Shown here in pieces: positions 50,873-63,499 of a stretch of DNA of 64,000 bases. Position numbers and translations under genes: made by a program. The stretch spans positions 9,084,501 through 9,148,500 of the forward strand of contig CM034131.1 of assembly GCA_019914995.1 (NCBI GenBank), written 5' to 3'. The stretch comes from Acanthochlamys bracteata. Taxonomy: Eukaryota > Streptophyta > Magnoliopsida > Pandanales > Velloziaceae. Each line of letters starts with the position of its first letter. Position 1 is the stretch's first letter. The notes under the pieces were generated by a model. The model saw nothing but the letters and a program-made list of their open reading frames with translations, was not told the DNA's origin and did no database searches.

Positions 50873-53321
50873 GTTGCAGTAATCGATTCCTGAATAGTAT
50901 TAATAAAATTGAATCGCTGTAAAAGATTGCGTTTATTTTAAACCGTAATATAACTATCAACGGAACATCAACGACTTTAAGAACCAGTTCAAAGTCCAAA
51001 CAAAGTAAGACAAGGAAGAAGACTCCAGAGTCCAGAAATTTAGTTCATCATTCAGAATATTCAAAATTAATGCCAATTAAAACCTGGAAAGGACAAAGAT
51101 CTTGCTCTGGGCGGGGCTCTTGTTCTAGTTGCAGAATTCATTTATGAAGAATCAGCAAACTGAATCACCAGCAAGAGTTTATAAAATGTTTCCCTTTACT
51201 GTTCAGAAACAGCTTCGACCAAATTCTGCAAGCTCGTTCCAGCAATTCAAAGATCAAATAAAGCTAATTGAATTCTAAAATTAACTTCACTCATTCAAAG
51301 CTCGCCTGATTAAAAGCGATAGATACATTTCAAAAAAAAAAAAAAAAACACAAACACAACTAAGGGAAAAACATACCTCCGGGATTGAAATCGAAATTAA
51401 TGAAGTAGAACAAAAACCCACCTGTTGAAGAGCTCTAAAAAAAATCTACCAGAAAAAGAGAACTACCTGGGAATGGAGACAGGAATGATGAGGAGTGGGT
51501 AATGAGTGAGCTGTGAGCTACAGCCACGATTGAAGAATGTCAAAAAATTTATTAACAATGGAAAAAAAAGATCAAAGTGCAAATCTTAGAATAGAATAAA
51601 GGGGGAGAAAACGAAAGAACGTCTATTGGAATGGAATCATTAGAGAGCAGTGCTCAGTGGAGGTGGAGAAAAAAGTTAAAAAGTTCTGTAATTTGCTCTG
51701 CTTTACGTACCTGTCTTCTTCAAGAAGACTGCAGCCTGCATGCTGTCTTAAACGTTGTCGTCGTCGCTGTTCGATCAGATAAAAAAAAAAAACTGGTTAA
51801 ACCGATTCCCCAGATCGTACGATCCCTGTCCGGAGAGGCCCGATCGGTTCGGGGTCGTTCTGATCTGATCAGTCTCTGTTGTACTGTATGTTTGAAAATA
51901 AATAATAAGTAAAAAAATTAATTATTCTTTATTATTACAATTCTATAATGATTTTATAAGTAACAAAATAATCAAATGCTCTTATTAGAAGCACTGAAAG
52001 CTTCTTAAAATTTTCTAATAGCTCCGAGCAAATAAAAACTTAAATCTATAATAATCAAAATTTTTTATCAAACCAAATTCGATTGGTTTAATAATCTTTC
52101 CATCGCTTTTAAACTGTTACTACGGATACCGATACCGCAAATCAGCCGCTGAACATTGTCGTTGGTATTCAATTGGAAACTAACAAGAAGGGAATGGTGC
52201 TCCCTGATATTATTTTCTACGCAATACTATAAATAAGATCCATATATTTGGATCTACACTTGACAAGTAAAACATTGTTAGATAATATTTCAACTTCTAA
52301 TAACAACACCTGTTTACGAGTAATTGCAAAGCAAATTATATAAAAAATTAACATCAGTTTATGCTAGGATACGTAGGGTAAAATGAAAAGGTACAGATGC
52401 TGATGACCACCATTCCATATGTGAAAAGCTCAACGAAAACAACTCCTGTGAAGTGTCACTTTCTCAGGCATAAGGTCTCCCCTTCCTGCAGCAGTAAGGT
52501 ATACAAAGCAGATAGCAGTCGAACTAAACAAAAACGAGATAATTGCAAGAATACAAAGACTGCAGCTTCATTTTCAACAAATTCACCTGATTTCCCAAAC
52601 TTCTTCCCCTAGACAAATTGATATGCAACTCGGAATGAAAGAATGAATAAAGACACTAACCAGGTAATATTGTCATACAAAAGCATTAATCTCTATCAAA
52701 GTTTTGAAGTGACAAAACGTGCGTTGTTCTTTAACTTACACCAAGACTGCTGAAGAAACATTTTAACTAGGTGCCCGAACATTAGAACACCATTTCTAGA
52801 CCTTCCAGCCGTAGAAGAAGCTAATCCCACTGCACACAAAGCATAGCTGAACAAGTATCTCACACCGATCTGCCTGCAAGGGATGATATGAATAAAGCTT
52901 CAACCAACATGCAGCAACTTTTGGAAAAGCTATAATAAGAAGTTGGGCCTTCACCATTCCTTTAAAAGAATCAGGATACAATTAGGGCCTCCATTGAACA
53001 AAGCTGTACAATATCTAGCCTATGAAAAATGTCTGGAGTTCCATTCAGAGCACCAAAAATAGCTCCCAGAAGAAACCTTCCAGTCTTAAACTCCCACAAT
53101 GTCTCGTGCAATTCATTTCAAAAGGAACTAACCTTCCTGTCCAGTTTACTCCCAGTCCACCAGATGAATAATCCTCTCAAAGATAAGAGACTATAACCAA
53201 ACACATTGAGCAAGATTCATGACCAACTATTGTCTACTGAGTCCCCCACTTCAGACCCAATGTTGAATGAACATAATTAAAGTTCACTCGTCCAGTGTTA
53301 CCCCCACATCCCACAAACAAC
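50873..53321. other. Epimerase promoter region and PAT1 3' region
   Basis: From 50,873 to about 51,650 lies the leader (with a likely intron, acceptor near 50,890) and promoter of the epimerase gene, including an A-run at about 51,331-51,348. The rest is AT-rich intergenic DNA and probable PAT1 3' untranslated sequence (about 52,700-53,321). Small frames at 51,631-51,912 and 52,397-52,612 lack family features. Confidence 0.45.
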
Positions 53322-56300
53322 TTAAGTCACAGGCATAGATCTTTGCGCAAAATCAACTAACATGTTCCGTTGGTGCTCATCAGTATGGGGAAGGCTAGCA
53401 CGTAAAAGCTCGACAGGCATCTCCCTACTTATCGCCCTTGCTACATCTGAACCAATGACAGTAGTGTTAGGGGACTGCATTAAGAGGGACTGCCTTATAC
53501 TGTCATATTTACTAAGGCAGTATTTTGTGAGAAGGCCGAAAAAGGCATCAAAAGAGGCCTGCCATAATGCTCGGTTTTGCATGCTGTAACTACTCGAAGC
53601 ATGTGGATCTGTGAGAAGCTCAGTTGCCCTCTCAAGAACACACTTTATAATGATAGAGGCACCATCTCCAGCAGAACTGCCAAGCGGACGGAGAGGTGGT
53701 TGCTCAGAAGAGCATACTATAGCAGCAAGGCAGGCACTTAGCGCACTCAAATCCATGCGCTGTACACATGAAGAAACAGTCTTGGCAAGATTTATTGAAG
53801 TCTCGGCTGCACTAGAGTCTGAAGGCAATCCACCAAACAAAAATCTCAAGTGTCGGAAGATAGCCATGCAGACAACCCTAGTAAGCTCATTTCCACGATC
53901 TAAAAGTTGAAGGAAGCGTGAAAGAAGTTTCCTTCCTTTTGGGAGAGAAACAACTCGGAGAATTACAATATCATCTTTTGGAGCAAGCCCAACAGGTTGG
54001 CCAGCCTTTGCAGGTCCAAGTGGGTCAACTAGCTGAAGTGATGCTGCAAGTCCTTCCAAAAGTAGCTGCCGCCTCCGTCTTAGCTGAATGCCACCTTCTT
54101 GGGGCTGACCAGACTGTAGCATCCGGTCAATATCATCAACATCTAGAAGGAGGCAGAGGCCATCCTCAACCATGATTCTGGCAGCAAGCATTGGTTCTTG
54201 TTCACTGAAGATTTCTGATCAAGTACACCATGACCAGATGGAGCCTCTACTTCAAGAAGCGGGCGAGGCCGTCGGATAGACGAGAACGGCAGCCTTCCAA
54301 GAGCATCAACCTTAAGATATGTATGTCCTTCATTACTGGATCGGGACCGAGAAGGTAGATCCTTGATATATGAGGGACAGAAATTGTTCTTTGACCTAGA
54401 TCCAGAAGACTTCTTTGCAAGGCATGCCTGATGATAGTAATCATCGGTGTAAGGGTCATTGCTATGAGTTGCAGAATGTTGCATTTTCAGAATGCTCTCT
54501 ATCTCTTCAGACGACATGTACTTAGATCTAAACTGCGACAATCCACTCTCAGACTTTTGAGAGCACGACCCAGAAGATTGTTGAGACAATTTGCTTTGCC
54601 TTCCCTTCTGAGAAGGTTTTGTTCTGTGGTCTCTCATATCAGTCATTCCAAGAGCTTGGTCAAACTTGTTCATCACCTGTGAAGGACTGAACAGCTGAGG
54701 CTGCAACAGAGGAAAAGGTGATAAAGGGGACTGCATTTGTTGCAACCTTTTCTGGTGCTGCTGGTTGAACAGCTGCGAATGAATCAACCCATTAGAAAGC
54801 GGGAGCTGCTGCTGCAACAAATTATGCATCATGTTGAGGTGATCCCCTGGAAATAAGCTAGTTTGATTTAACCATTGATTTTGCGCATGGGTATTCATGG
54901 AAAGGCCAGATGGAGCATATTGCATAATTCCACACTGCAATCCAGGAGAGATCCCTTGCAAATGAATCTGTGAACCTGCAAATGGGGAGAGATTTGGAGG
55001 CAGTTGGAGTCCAGATGCAAGAGATGGGATACTCGAATGACGTGTGAGATTCAGTGAAGGCTGAGGCCGTCCACCAGGTGTAGGGTAAGAAGCGAATGAG
55101 GAATACTTTGGAGCAAGGAATGGTTCACTAGAATGTTGTTGAAGTGGCTGTTGTGGGTATGAAGATGTTCTGTACAGCAGTCTAGAGTCTGCAAACTTTC
55201 TTGATGGAGCATGTGGTGGCTGTGACCACCATCGTTTCCCTTCTTGAACACTTTCGCCATCCGAGTACTGCTGGTCTAGCCAGTTTGTGAAGTCCCCTTC
55301 CTGAGTCCAATCAGCAGTTGAAGAGCCTGTTTGATTGAGAAATAAATAAATCGACCAAATATGAGCACACAGTAATACTATTGATGCAAAGAAAACTAAG
55401 CCCCATAATATCAGAATGCAATTACAATACTGCTAGTAAGAAGGACCACCTATGACCTACATACTAATTGTGAAAACTAACATAGAAAAAACTGTATATT
55501 AGATGTACGGTGATGAGTTGACAAATGAAAATTGTGATTTTAAAGATAGATTAGAACATTCTTATGAACAAAAGATGCTTGTGCAAAAGAGTTCACAAAA
55601 CATACTACAACTCTTTCTATTTGCAACAATAAGTTCATATGTATTTATCTACTTTCATGTCTTTCTATTACATATATTGTTGCATCCTGTTTACTAGATA
55701 AAAGCATAAGCATGCAAATAATCAAAACCTTCACTCTCTTAATAACGGAACCAAGACTTACATTTACTACAAACCGTGAAATCCTTTACAAATTCATTTT
55801 AAAAGAGTGTTAAAAAATTAACAACAAAAGTCAGAAAGAGCATACTCACTTTCTCTAGAAAAGGGTAAAGCACAGTCACTTTCTCTAGAAAAAGATCCGC
55901 CTCTATCACCAATAACACCAGCGCTCCGTGTCTCAACAACTTTGTTGATCTGAAAAGAAAGGCGCAGGAAATTAGGCACTTTAAATTTGCCAATTTTTGT
56001 TGCATGCGTACAGCTATCAAAGCAAAAGACCACAAACAAATCAAAATTCAAAAAACCAGTATGACGCATTTCTCACCTCACTAACTTGAGGAACAAACGA
56101 CAATAACTACTTAAAAGGAAATGAAAGGGGGCGAGTTATCCATGTAAAACATGAGCAAGTTAATTTATATTTTACAATTAGAAGGAGCATTAAATGGCTA
56201 CTCAGAGCAGACACCCAGATTTATTTTCTTCTTTCAATGTGACGGCATTGGTATGTCAGCCTTTTGTTTAAGATATTCTTCAAAAGTTGTGAATAAAGAG

Positions 56301-58164
56301 CAGAAACAGCACTCCTTTAGAAACTACAGTAAATAAATAAATTATATCATCATCTCGATTATTATTGCGCTTAAGTTTGCATGCGGAATTCCTTTAAAAT
56401 ACTCATCACCAATGTCACAAGGAGAAAAGGGTTAAGAAAAAGTTCCCAACATAATTTACGATAGTGAAGAGCAGAAAGCATCAGCAATCATTAAAAATAA
56501 AGTGTAACCTTCTAAGCAATTAAACGCCTGATAATAGGACCTCGATGTAAAACAGGCGCATGCTACAAATCATGCAATCTGGCCTTCAACTCTTTTTTTG
56601 CTAGTACAGATTTTATTAAACAAAGCACACTACTCAGATATTTTTAAGGAGAAAGGGAACACAATATCGCATCAGTACAGCAATCTTGTAGAGAATGCAT
56701 CTCCGTCTTTCTATACAGTATAGAAAAAGAAATTAACCTTTGCAAATGTCGTTGCAAGATCATCAACATCGGACAAGACTGATGCCTCCCCCTGCAGAAA
56801 CCAAGCAGCAGCTGGTGTTAAGATTTCTGAAAGGGGTAAGTAAACAGATAAAGCCATTACAAAATTGAACCTACAGCTCTGAACAAAAGTCAAAGATACA
56901 TTCTAGTAATCCAGCCTAATTGCAGAAAGACTACAGCTTGCATATGTGCAAATAAATGCAGCTTTGAGCAACAGAAAGCAGTGTTGGACAAAAACCTTTA
57001 TATCAATAAACAATGCAAAGTGTGGTGTACTCAAGTCTCTAGGAGCACCTTCAACAAACCTTGTATAATACAGCTTGTCAAAGTAAATCCTGCATCAATT
57101 TCCTTTCTCTATAATAGCATCAATAATATCCAACACCACAAGTTCAATGAAAAACCTAGCGAGTGAAACAAGGTTCCTATAGTCGCATGATTACATCAGA
57201 ACTGTGTCATAGAGTTGCATACATGCGCGAGTTATCTCACAGACATAAGATCCCCAGCAATTACAATAGAACAGCACAACTGAACTAGAGTCTATTGGAA
57301 GAAGCAATTACGGGTTCCGATACATCCACCAGTTCAAATTCGTAGCCTCAAGTTGCCTGAAACACTACTCAATCAACTTAACAGAAACTTTATAGGCCAC
57401 AGATTTTCTTGTAAAGAAGAAATTACCTCTTCTCTTTCACCAAATGACAAAAAAGGATACTCTGGGTCTTCCAGCCCAGAAAGTTGGGGATCACCTTCAT
57501 TTTCATCATCTAACCCTTCCACATCATTCAATACACCCTTACCAAAGAAGGCATATTGGCCAGCATCAAATAGTGGATCTCCTGCATCATGAAAAACCCA
57601 AGTAAGAACAACAAGCAGATACCTCAAGTAACAAATTAGATCTAAATCAGGAGCCTGTCAGCTAGAATCATCGAGAAACCAAGTTACATGCCCTAAGACA
57701 AAGCTGCACAGGCTACATCAAGCCAGAGATCAAAGCTGCAAGAACCCCAAACTCAATCAGCATAAAAACCTAACAACCTTCTGACTACAGAAGCAACAGA
57801 ACCGCAAAATTCACCAAATCACGTAATCGAACAGCACATAAACTGATCCAGAACTATAGTTGACGAACTGATGCAGATAATAACAGAGATCCGAATTCAG
57901 ATTAACAACTAAAGCTTCAAAATGAAACAACAATCGAGTGAAACAAAGTTCTAAAACTGGAAAACCCCACACCGCCTTGACTTCGAAAAAGTGACCAAAA
58001 AAAGTTAATTGGCTCGCGGAAGAAACATCAGAGAGATCTATAACCAAACTGAACCATTTTAAATCGGGAAAAAGAAATTGAAGAAAACCTGGCGAAGCAC
58101 CAGCGAGTAAAGAAGTAGCTTCGGTGGTACCGGAGACAGCAATCTCTCCACCGAGACCTCTCAT
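53322..58164 (-). CDS. PAT1: PAT1 homologue, mRNA decapping activator, with one frame break
   Basis: Activator of mRNA decapping in P-bodies, linking LSM1-7 and DCP2. Five exons: 58089-58164, 57427-57581, 56738-56791, 55850-55949 and a large last exon 53322-55326. About 797 codons, close to Arabidopsis PAT1. N-terminus: [14 protein letters not shown] and [13 protein letters not shown]. The middle is Gln/Pro/Ser-rich ([20 protein letters not shown]), as usual for Pat1. After [20 protein letters not shown] comes the conserved C-terminal domain: [40 protein letters not shown] and [20 protein letters not shown]. The reading frame changes by one base at about 54,190-54,215, between ...GVLDQKSS and [12 protein letters not shown], with no room for an intron. 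Total exon length is one base short of a whole number of codons. This is an assembly indel or a disabling mutation. Exon 4 also ends in a small tandem duplication that doubles the splice donor. Confidence 0.92.
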
Positions 58165-58255
58165 CGGAGATTCACAATACAAGAAACCCTAGATGGAAGA
58201 TTTTCGGTAGATAGCTTCTGTCAGAAGCAAGAAAGCTATAACGTGGTAAAGAGAA

Positions 58256-58258
<3 letters not shown>

Positions 58259-58288
<30 letters not shown>
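58259..58288. repeat. (GA)15 microsatellite in the PAT1 leader
   Basis: Thirty bases of GA, 95 bp upstream of the PAT1 start codon; on the transcribed strand it reads (TC)n. Such runs are common in plant 5' leaders. Confidence 0.9.
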
Positions 58289-58291
<3 letters not shown>

Positions 58292-58709
58292 ACAGGGCAC
58301 CGCTTGGCCCCATAGATTTTGGTTTTGGAAGAAAATGAAAGAAGAAAGAAACCGAACAGGATAACATTAACAATAGCTGGAAGAGAGAGTTACGAGAGAG
58401 AGAAATAAGTTACACTAGTCTGTAGTAAAGTAGTAAATTTTCTATTTTCTATTTTGTTTGTTCTACGTTATGCTTTTCTACGTTAGCGTGTTATTGAGCG
58501 CGATTGATCAGATTAGAAGACTTCTTTAGATAAATATATAAAAAAGAAAATGTGGTGATGGGATTTTACAGCTATTAGCTTTTGTTTTATTGATGATTAG
58601 AGGAACTAAATGTCATTGTTGATTAAGAGATTGTTTTAAAAATTTTTCTAAAATAAAAGTATTTTATTTTTTTTAAAATTTCATTTATTTTTTTACATAA
58701 ACAAAATAA

Positions 58710-58743
<34 letters not shown>

Positions 58744-61400
58744 TGTTATAGTATAAAAAATTATATTTTTTAATTTTTAAAATATATTTTATAAATATTA
58801 TAAAAATTATCAAAAAATATAAAATAAAATGGAGTGTTTGAAATAACTGTCAAATGTCTTCTAAAATAATTTAAAAGAGAATAAAATTATATTCAGATAA
58901 AAGAAAAAAAAATTTCGGTGTGGTGATGGGTGGCTTTCACCCATAACTTAACTGAGGAGCTTTTTGAAAGCAGGCAGTGAAATAATTCTTTCATCAGCAA
59001 GAAGAAAAGAGAAGGTACTGAAATTGCTATTGTGATCACTGATCAGAGAGGCTATTGTTGTTTTTTCCTTCTAGAAATAACAATAATAATCATAATAAGT
59101 TAATATACTTATCATATTGAGGTGTTCGCAATTATGCGTACATTAATAAGTTGATTGTATCTTACCAAATGTTAATTTCATTGCTTATTAAAGATGTGCT
59201 GCACATGTAAACTGGAGGGAACAAACTTGAAGATTACGTCTTCTTTTATAAGCACATTTTCTATCAAGCGTACCTATTTAAAAAATATATATCTATACAT
59301 GAACAATGTTGTGAACGAGTTGAGCAAGTGAAGTAACATGATGTATTTCAAGCTCTTACACATAGGCATATTTGGATATATTTATTCAAATAAGTCACTT
59401 ACAAGCTGCAAAATATATGAGATATTCGAAGCTTTTTTGCGATATATAGTAAAAATTAATTTTTGTACTCACGTCCCATATATAATATAAAACATAAATT
59501 TAGTAATAGAGAATATTAATTATTACTATTAAAAATATTCATTAATCAATTAATTATGCTAGCTAGAACTACTACAGACAAGAACGACAACACCCAACTT
59601 TAACTAATTAACTTATAATAAAACCTGAACACAACTTGATTCATTTAAGCAAGAAAAAAATCATGTAGGCCACAGAGAATTCCCACTTGAATGAACATAA
59701 ATTGGCTCAGCAATCACAGATGATTTCTAACTGCAGCTAACCTTGAATGAGGAAACACCAAATTTTCACAAAAAGTTTACCTGTTTATAATTAGCTCAAG
59801 AACATCTAATGATCATTTATTCTTTGATTATCTACAGGGCTACACCTACCATCCAAAATCAACCACCCCAATTAACAGTAGACTCTTTTCCGCTAACACC
59901 AAATACTAAAATGGAAGGGGCAGTAGTTGTGCAGTAAACTTAGGTCTGCTTACATCTCTCCCTCTGGTTCAAAACATTAACATCTTGCAGCATTTGAACA
60001 AACTCAAATATTATGATCCCAACTTTACTTGAAAGAAATGGACACAGTTTAAGTCGACGAGGCTATGTTTGTTAATGAAACCAACAGACTCCTAGAGCTA
60101 TTAATGCTGGTTACACTCCAAAACAACCTCTTATACTCCTAAGAAAAAGTTGATTGCTCACTCTTTGAGCAAGGGAAGGAAAGGGCCTTTCTGCTATATA
60201 AAAGGGTGGACCATCAAACTGATTGAAGAAAAAAGAAACATAACTTTTAACCTACAATAAACAAAAAGCATCTATTTCTGGTTCTAAAATCTGTTATGTT
60301 ACCAAGGAAAAAGCCAAGGGACCACCAGCAACCAGAATCATTCACCCTCGTAGGTGGGCTTTCTGACACAAGCTGAGAATAATTATGCACTATTTGATTA
60401 CCCTTTAACAGAAATATATTCTTCATGTAACTCCACAGGATCGAGACCAAATGCAAACTGCACCGTGTCGTAAAAGATAATATTGCATTATGTAACTGGG
60501 CCTAAATATTCTGAACTTTAAAACATCCATCATCTTGATGTAAATAATGTGAATAAATAATGTGAAATAATATGGAAAAGAAAAGGATCCCGAATAGGAA
60601 AAACATCAAAACCAAAGACAATAAAAGCTCAAGTATAAAGCCCCTTCTCTAGAGAAGAACATAAAGCGTGCTGAAGTTCATGTTTCATTGGTATCTAGTC
60701 CCAAACCAAACTAACTGCATGCTAAACTAATTGCATGCTAGGGGACCAACCTCCACTCACAATAACCTCCAGGTGCATTACTTCATGTAATACAGCAAAT
60801 AGTCCATATAACTTTAGAAGAAGTTGTAAATGCATCATACCCCTACTACTTCTATTTGTAAGGAGATATATATGTACTCCAAGAACATCATAAACAAATC
60901 TGTACAGCACTATACATAAAAGAACAAAAAGGAATTTTGTCTGAAAAAGTTGTGACAAGAAGCTGTGCGATTATGAAAAGTATTAAGAGGTCAACAGTCT
61001 TCAAATGTAGATCCCCCAAAATGTGAAATGGTCTTTTTCAAACAATAGTTCTGCCTAGAGGCCACAGATGACAGATGTTTACAAGTAGTGCCCCAGCAAA
61101 CAGCAACTACTCAATATCACCTTGAAATCACAGCAAATTCCCGAGACACATCATTAAGGATAACAAACAAGCGCCGTACAATCAAATAAACAGAAGTGCA
61201 CGCAGCAAAGAAACAGCACATATGAATCAAAACATTAGCCAAATATTCAAAATCCAGGAGTTTTAAAAATAAATATAACCCGTGCAATTCAACAGCGGAA
61301 CCATAAATCTATCTCATCAGCCAATGAAATTAAACACAATCCCAATCATTCATGAGATATCGTAACAACCAGCTACCCCAGTTAAACTGCTACCTACACC
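58289..61400. other. Gene-poor AT-rich region
   Basis: It contains the PAT1 promoter, AT-rich repeat copy 5 (about 58,620-58,870) and then sequence with no frame above 80 codons and no recognised family. From about 59,600 to 61,400 the composition is milder and resembles untranslated or intron sequence of a minus-strand transcript whose leader may start near 61,600. I could not find its coding region. Confidence 0.35.
58620..58870. repeat. AT-rich dispersed repeat, copy 5, with an (AAT)n run
   Basis: It includes an AAT microsatellite at about 58,710-58,742, then TTAATTTTTAAAATATATTT and TATAAATATTATAAAAATTA. It ends near GGAGTGTTTGAAATAAC, which again carries a GTGTTTG end. Confidence 0.45.
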
Positions 61401-61640
61401 AACGTTTATCGATCTTAAGCAATCCGCGACTTGTTCTCCTCCTCCTTCAAGATTGGTTCGATTTCTCGGGCATCACATAATTCACCATCCGTCTAGTGAT
61501 AAACTAGGGCTGAGATCGCCGGGGGAATTGAGTGACTTCATCGCCGGAGAGAATTAGGGCTACATCGCCGAAGAAAAAAGAAACTTCTTCCCGGGATTAA
61601 GAAGTCGCGCGCTTCGGATGGTGAAGGTATTTGTATGTAC
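61401..61640 (-). other. Possible 5' leader or first exon of an unidentified minus-strand transcript
   Basis: A GC-rich island with TCGCCGG motifs stands out from the AT-rich surroundings, like plant 5' leaders. On the minus strand it holds only a 19-codon frame (MKSLNSPGDLSPSLSLDGW) and an overlapping shorter one, which could be upstream open frames. No main coding frame follows within reach, so the gene is unidentified. Confidence 0.3.
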
Positions 61641-61909
61641 TGGGTTAGCCATTCGGTCCGAGAACTGGATGCGTTTGGTCTACGCGAAAACTTTTAACGC
61701 GTCGAAAACATGAGCTGTAATTTATGCTTTTCTCATTCTTAGACTTTTAATAATTGTTTAGAATATTGAAGCCCACAAAATCACCTTGTATTTTTAACAT
61801 GTTATTGTTTTCTTCGTTTTATACTATACCATATTTCGTCCCTTACTTCACTCGTCTACGTATGTGCAAAGCAAGCTTTCGCTCTCCAGTGGTTGGTCAG
61901 TGGAAGTAT

Positions 61910-62590
61910 CTATTGTTTTTAAAATAAAAATATTTTTATTTTTTAAATAAAAAATTTTATTATATAACATTTTTTATATTAATTTTTAAATAAAATTTTT
62001 AAATATTTATAAAAAAAATTTTAAAATAAAAAATATTTAAATATAAATTAAAAATTAAAGTTATTTTTTGATAAAATACCAAATTCGCACTGAAAATCAG
62101 TGATCGATTATGCTCCATTAGTGACAAATAAAATGGCCCCAAATTTCAATAGGCAATCGTTGTAGTTTGAAGTGCATATAAATAAATTTTTATAAAAATA
62201 TTTCTAAAAAATAAATTATATTTTTTAATTTAAAACTATTTAATAATAAATAAGAATAAAATGAAAATTTATAAACTACATTGCGAAACGAGCCGTTAAT
62301 TAACTCCTTATCGCTAGATATTTTATTACAGTTATTGCTAGCTAAAATTTATTTTACACAAGAGTCCACTATATTGTACGAAGTGAAATATTATTAGAGA
62401 ATATTGAGATTGTTATTAAAAACATTTAGCAAAAAGGTTTTAAATATTTTATTTTATAAATATTTAAAATATTAAATAAGTATTCTATATTATATAATTC
62501 ATTTATTTTTTAATTTTTTATAAAAATTAAAATATTATGTATAGTTTTAAAATATTATAAAAAAATATTTTTGAGAGTATAAGCACTATT
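61910..62590. repeat. AT-rich dispersed repeats, copies 6 and 7
   Basis: Two neighbouring A+T blocks (about 61,910-62,080 and 62,180-62,590) have the same kind of motif order (TAAAATTTTTAAATATTTAT; TATTTAAAATATTAAATAAG) seen in the other copies. Borders are unclear and they may be merged or nested copies. Confidence 0.35.
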
Positions 62591-63104
62591 TAATATCGTT
62601 TTAAACTGCAATACATTTACCCAATTAATTTTGTTTTAATTCCAACCCTTTGCTAACTCAAATTCTCTTTAATCTGACTAATAATTTACAGTATATGATA
62701 GCTTTGTTGGTCAAGACGACTAGTTAAAGAAAAATTTTTCTTATAACATACATAATGGAAAAAAAAAAAAATTGAAGTTTCAATTCTTTGGTGGGCTTCC
62801 AATCACGCCTCACTTCCCGTCCACCAAAACCGATCGATTCGTCTCCAACGTTGTAACCACCGCGGGCGCCATACTGCCACGTGAGCGTCGGCGCACGTCA
62901 AGCCGGCCGGAGCCACTCCGTGATCTCAGGCCGCCCATTTATTAGGATCCTCCTGTGGGGGAGGCCCATACTGTCTGCCACGCCAGCAATAGTACTGTTC
63001 ATTCTCATGCCTAGAATTACTGATCTGCCCTTTTGACCTTTTTTGTTTTTCATTACTATCGCTCTTTTTACTTCGTGCCGGCGGTAAGCGGATATTCTTA
63101 TTTG

Positions 63105-63355
63105 GTTCAGCTTTTTTTCAATAAAATTTTTTAATTTTTAATTTTATATTTTTTAATATATATTTTATAAATATATAAAAAATTTATTTAAAAATTTAAA
63201 AAATATAAAAAAATTTTATAAAATGAAATTTTTTTATTATATATTTTTATTATTTTTTTTAAAATAAAAAAAATAAAACTTATTTTTTAAAATAAATAAA
63301 AATATTTTTTATTTTATAAAAATTTTATTTTATAAGTAATCTCAAACACCTTCAT
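63105..63355. repeat. AT-rich dispersed repeat, copy 8
   Basis: About 250 bp. Its core TATATTTTATAAATATATAA then TTTAAAAATTTAAAAAATAT is the reverse complement of the cores in copies 2 and 3. It ends at GTAATCTCAAACACCTTC, matching the GAATCCCAAACACCTCC end of copy 3. Confidence 0.5.
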
Positions 63356-63499
63356 AAGAGCTGGCTGATTGGACAATGATAGTTTCATGAAGGGTAGAAA
63401 TAAATGGTGTATACATATAAATAAATATATATCTTTTCAGTTCAGTTAATGTTTTAATATGGTTTATTAAATATTTCAGTTTAACTAAGTATTAACTTT

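Noticed and set aside
51631-51912. 93-codon plus-strand frame upstream of the epimerase gene
   Set aside because: Low-complexity Val/Lys-rich reading of the promoter region, with no family motif or partner exon.
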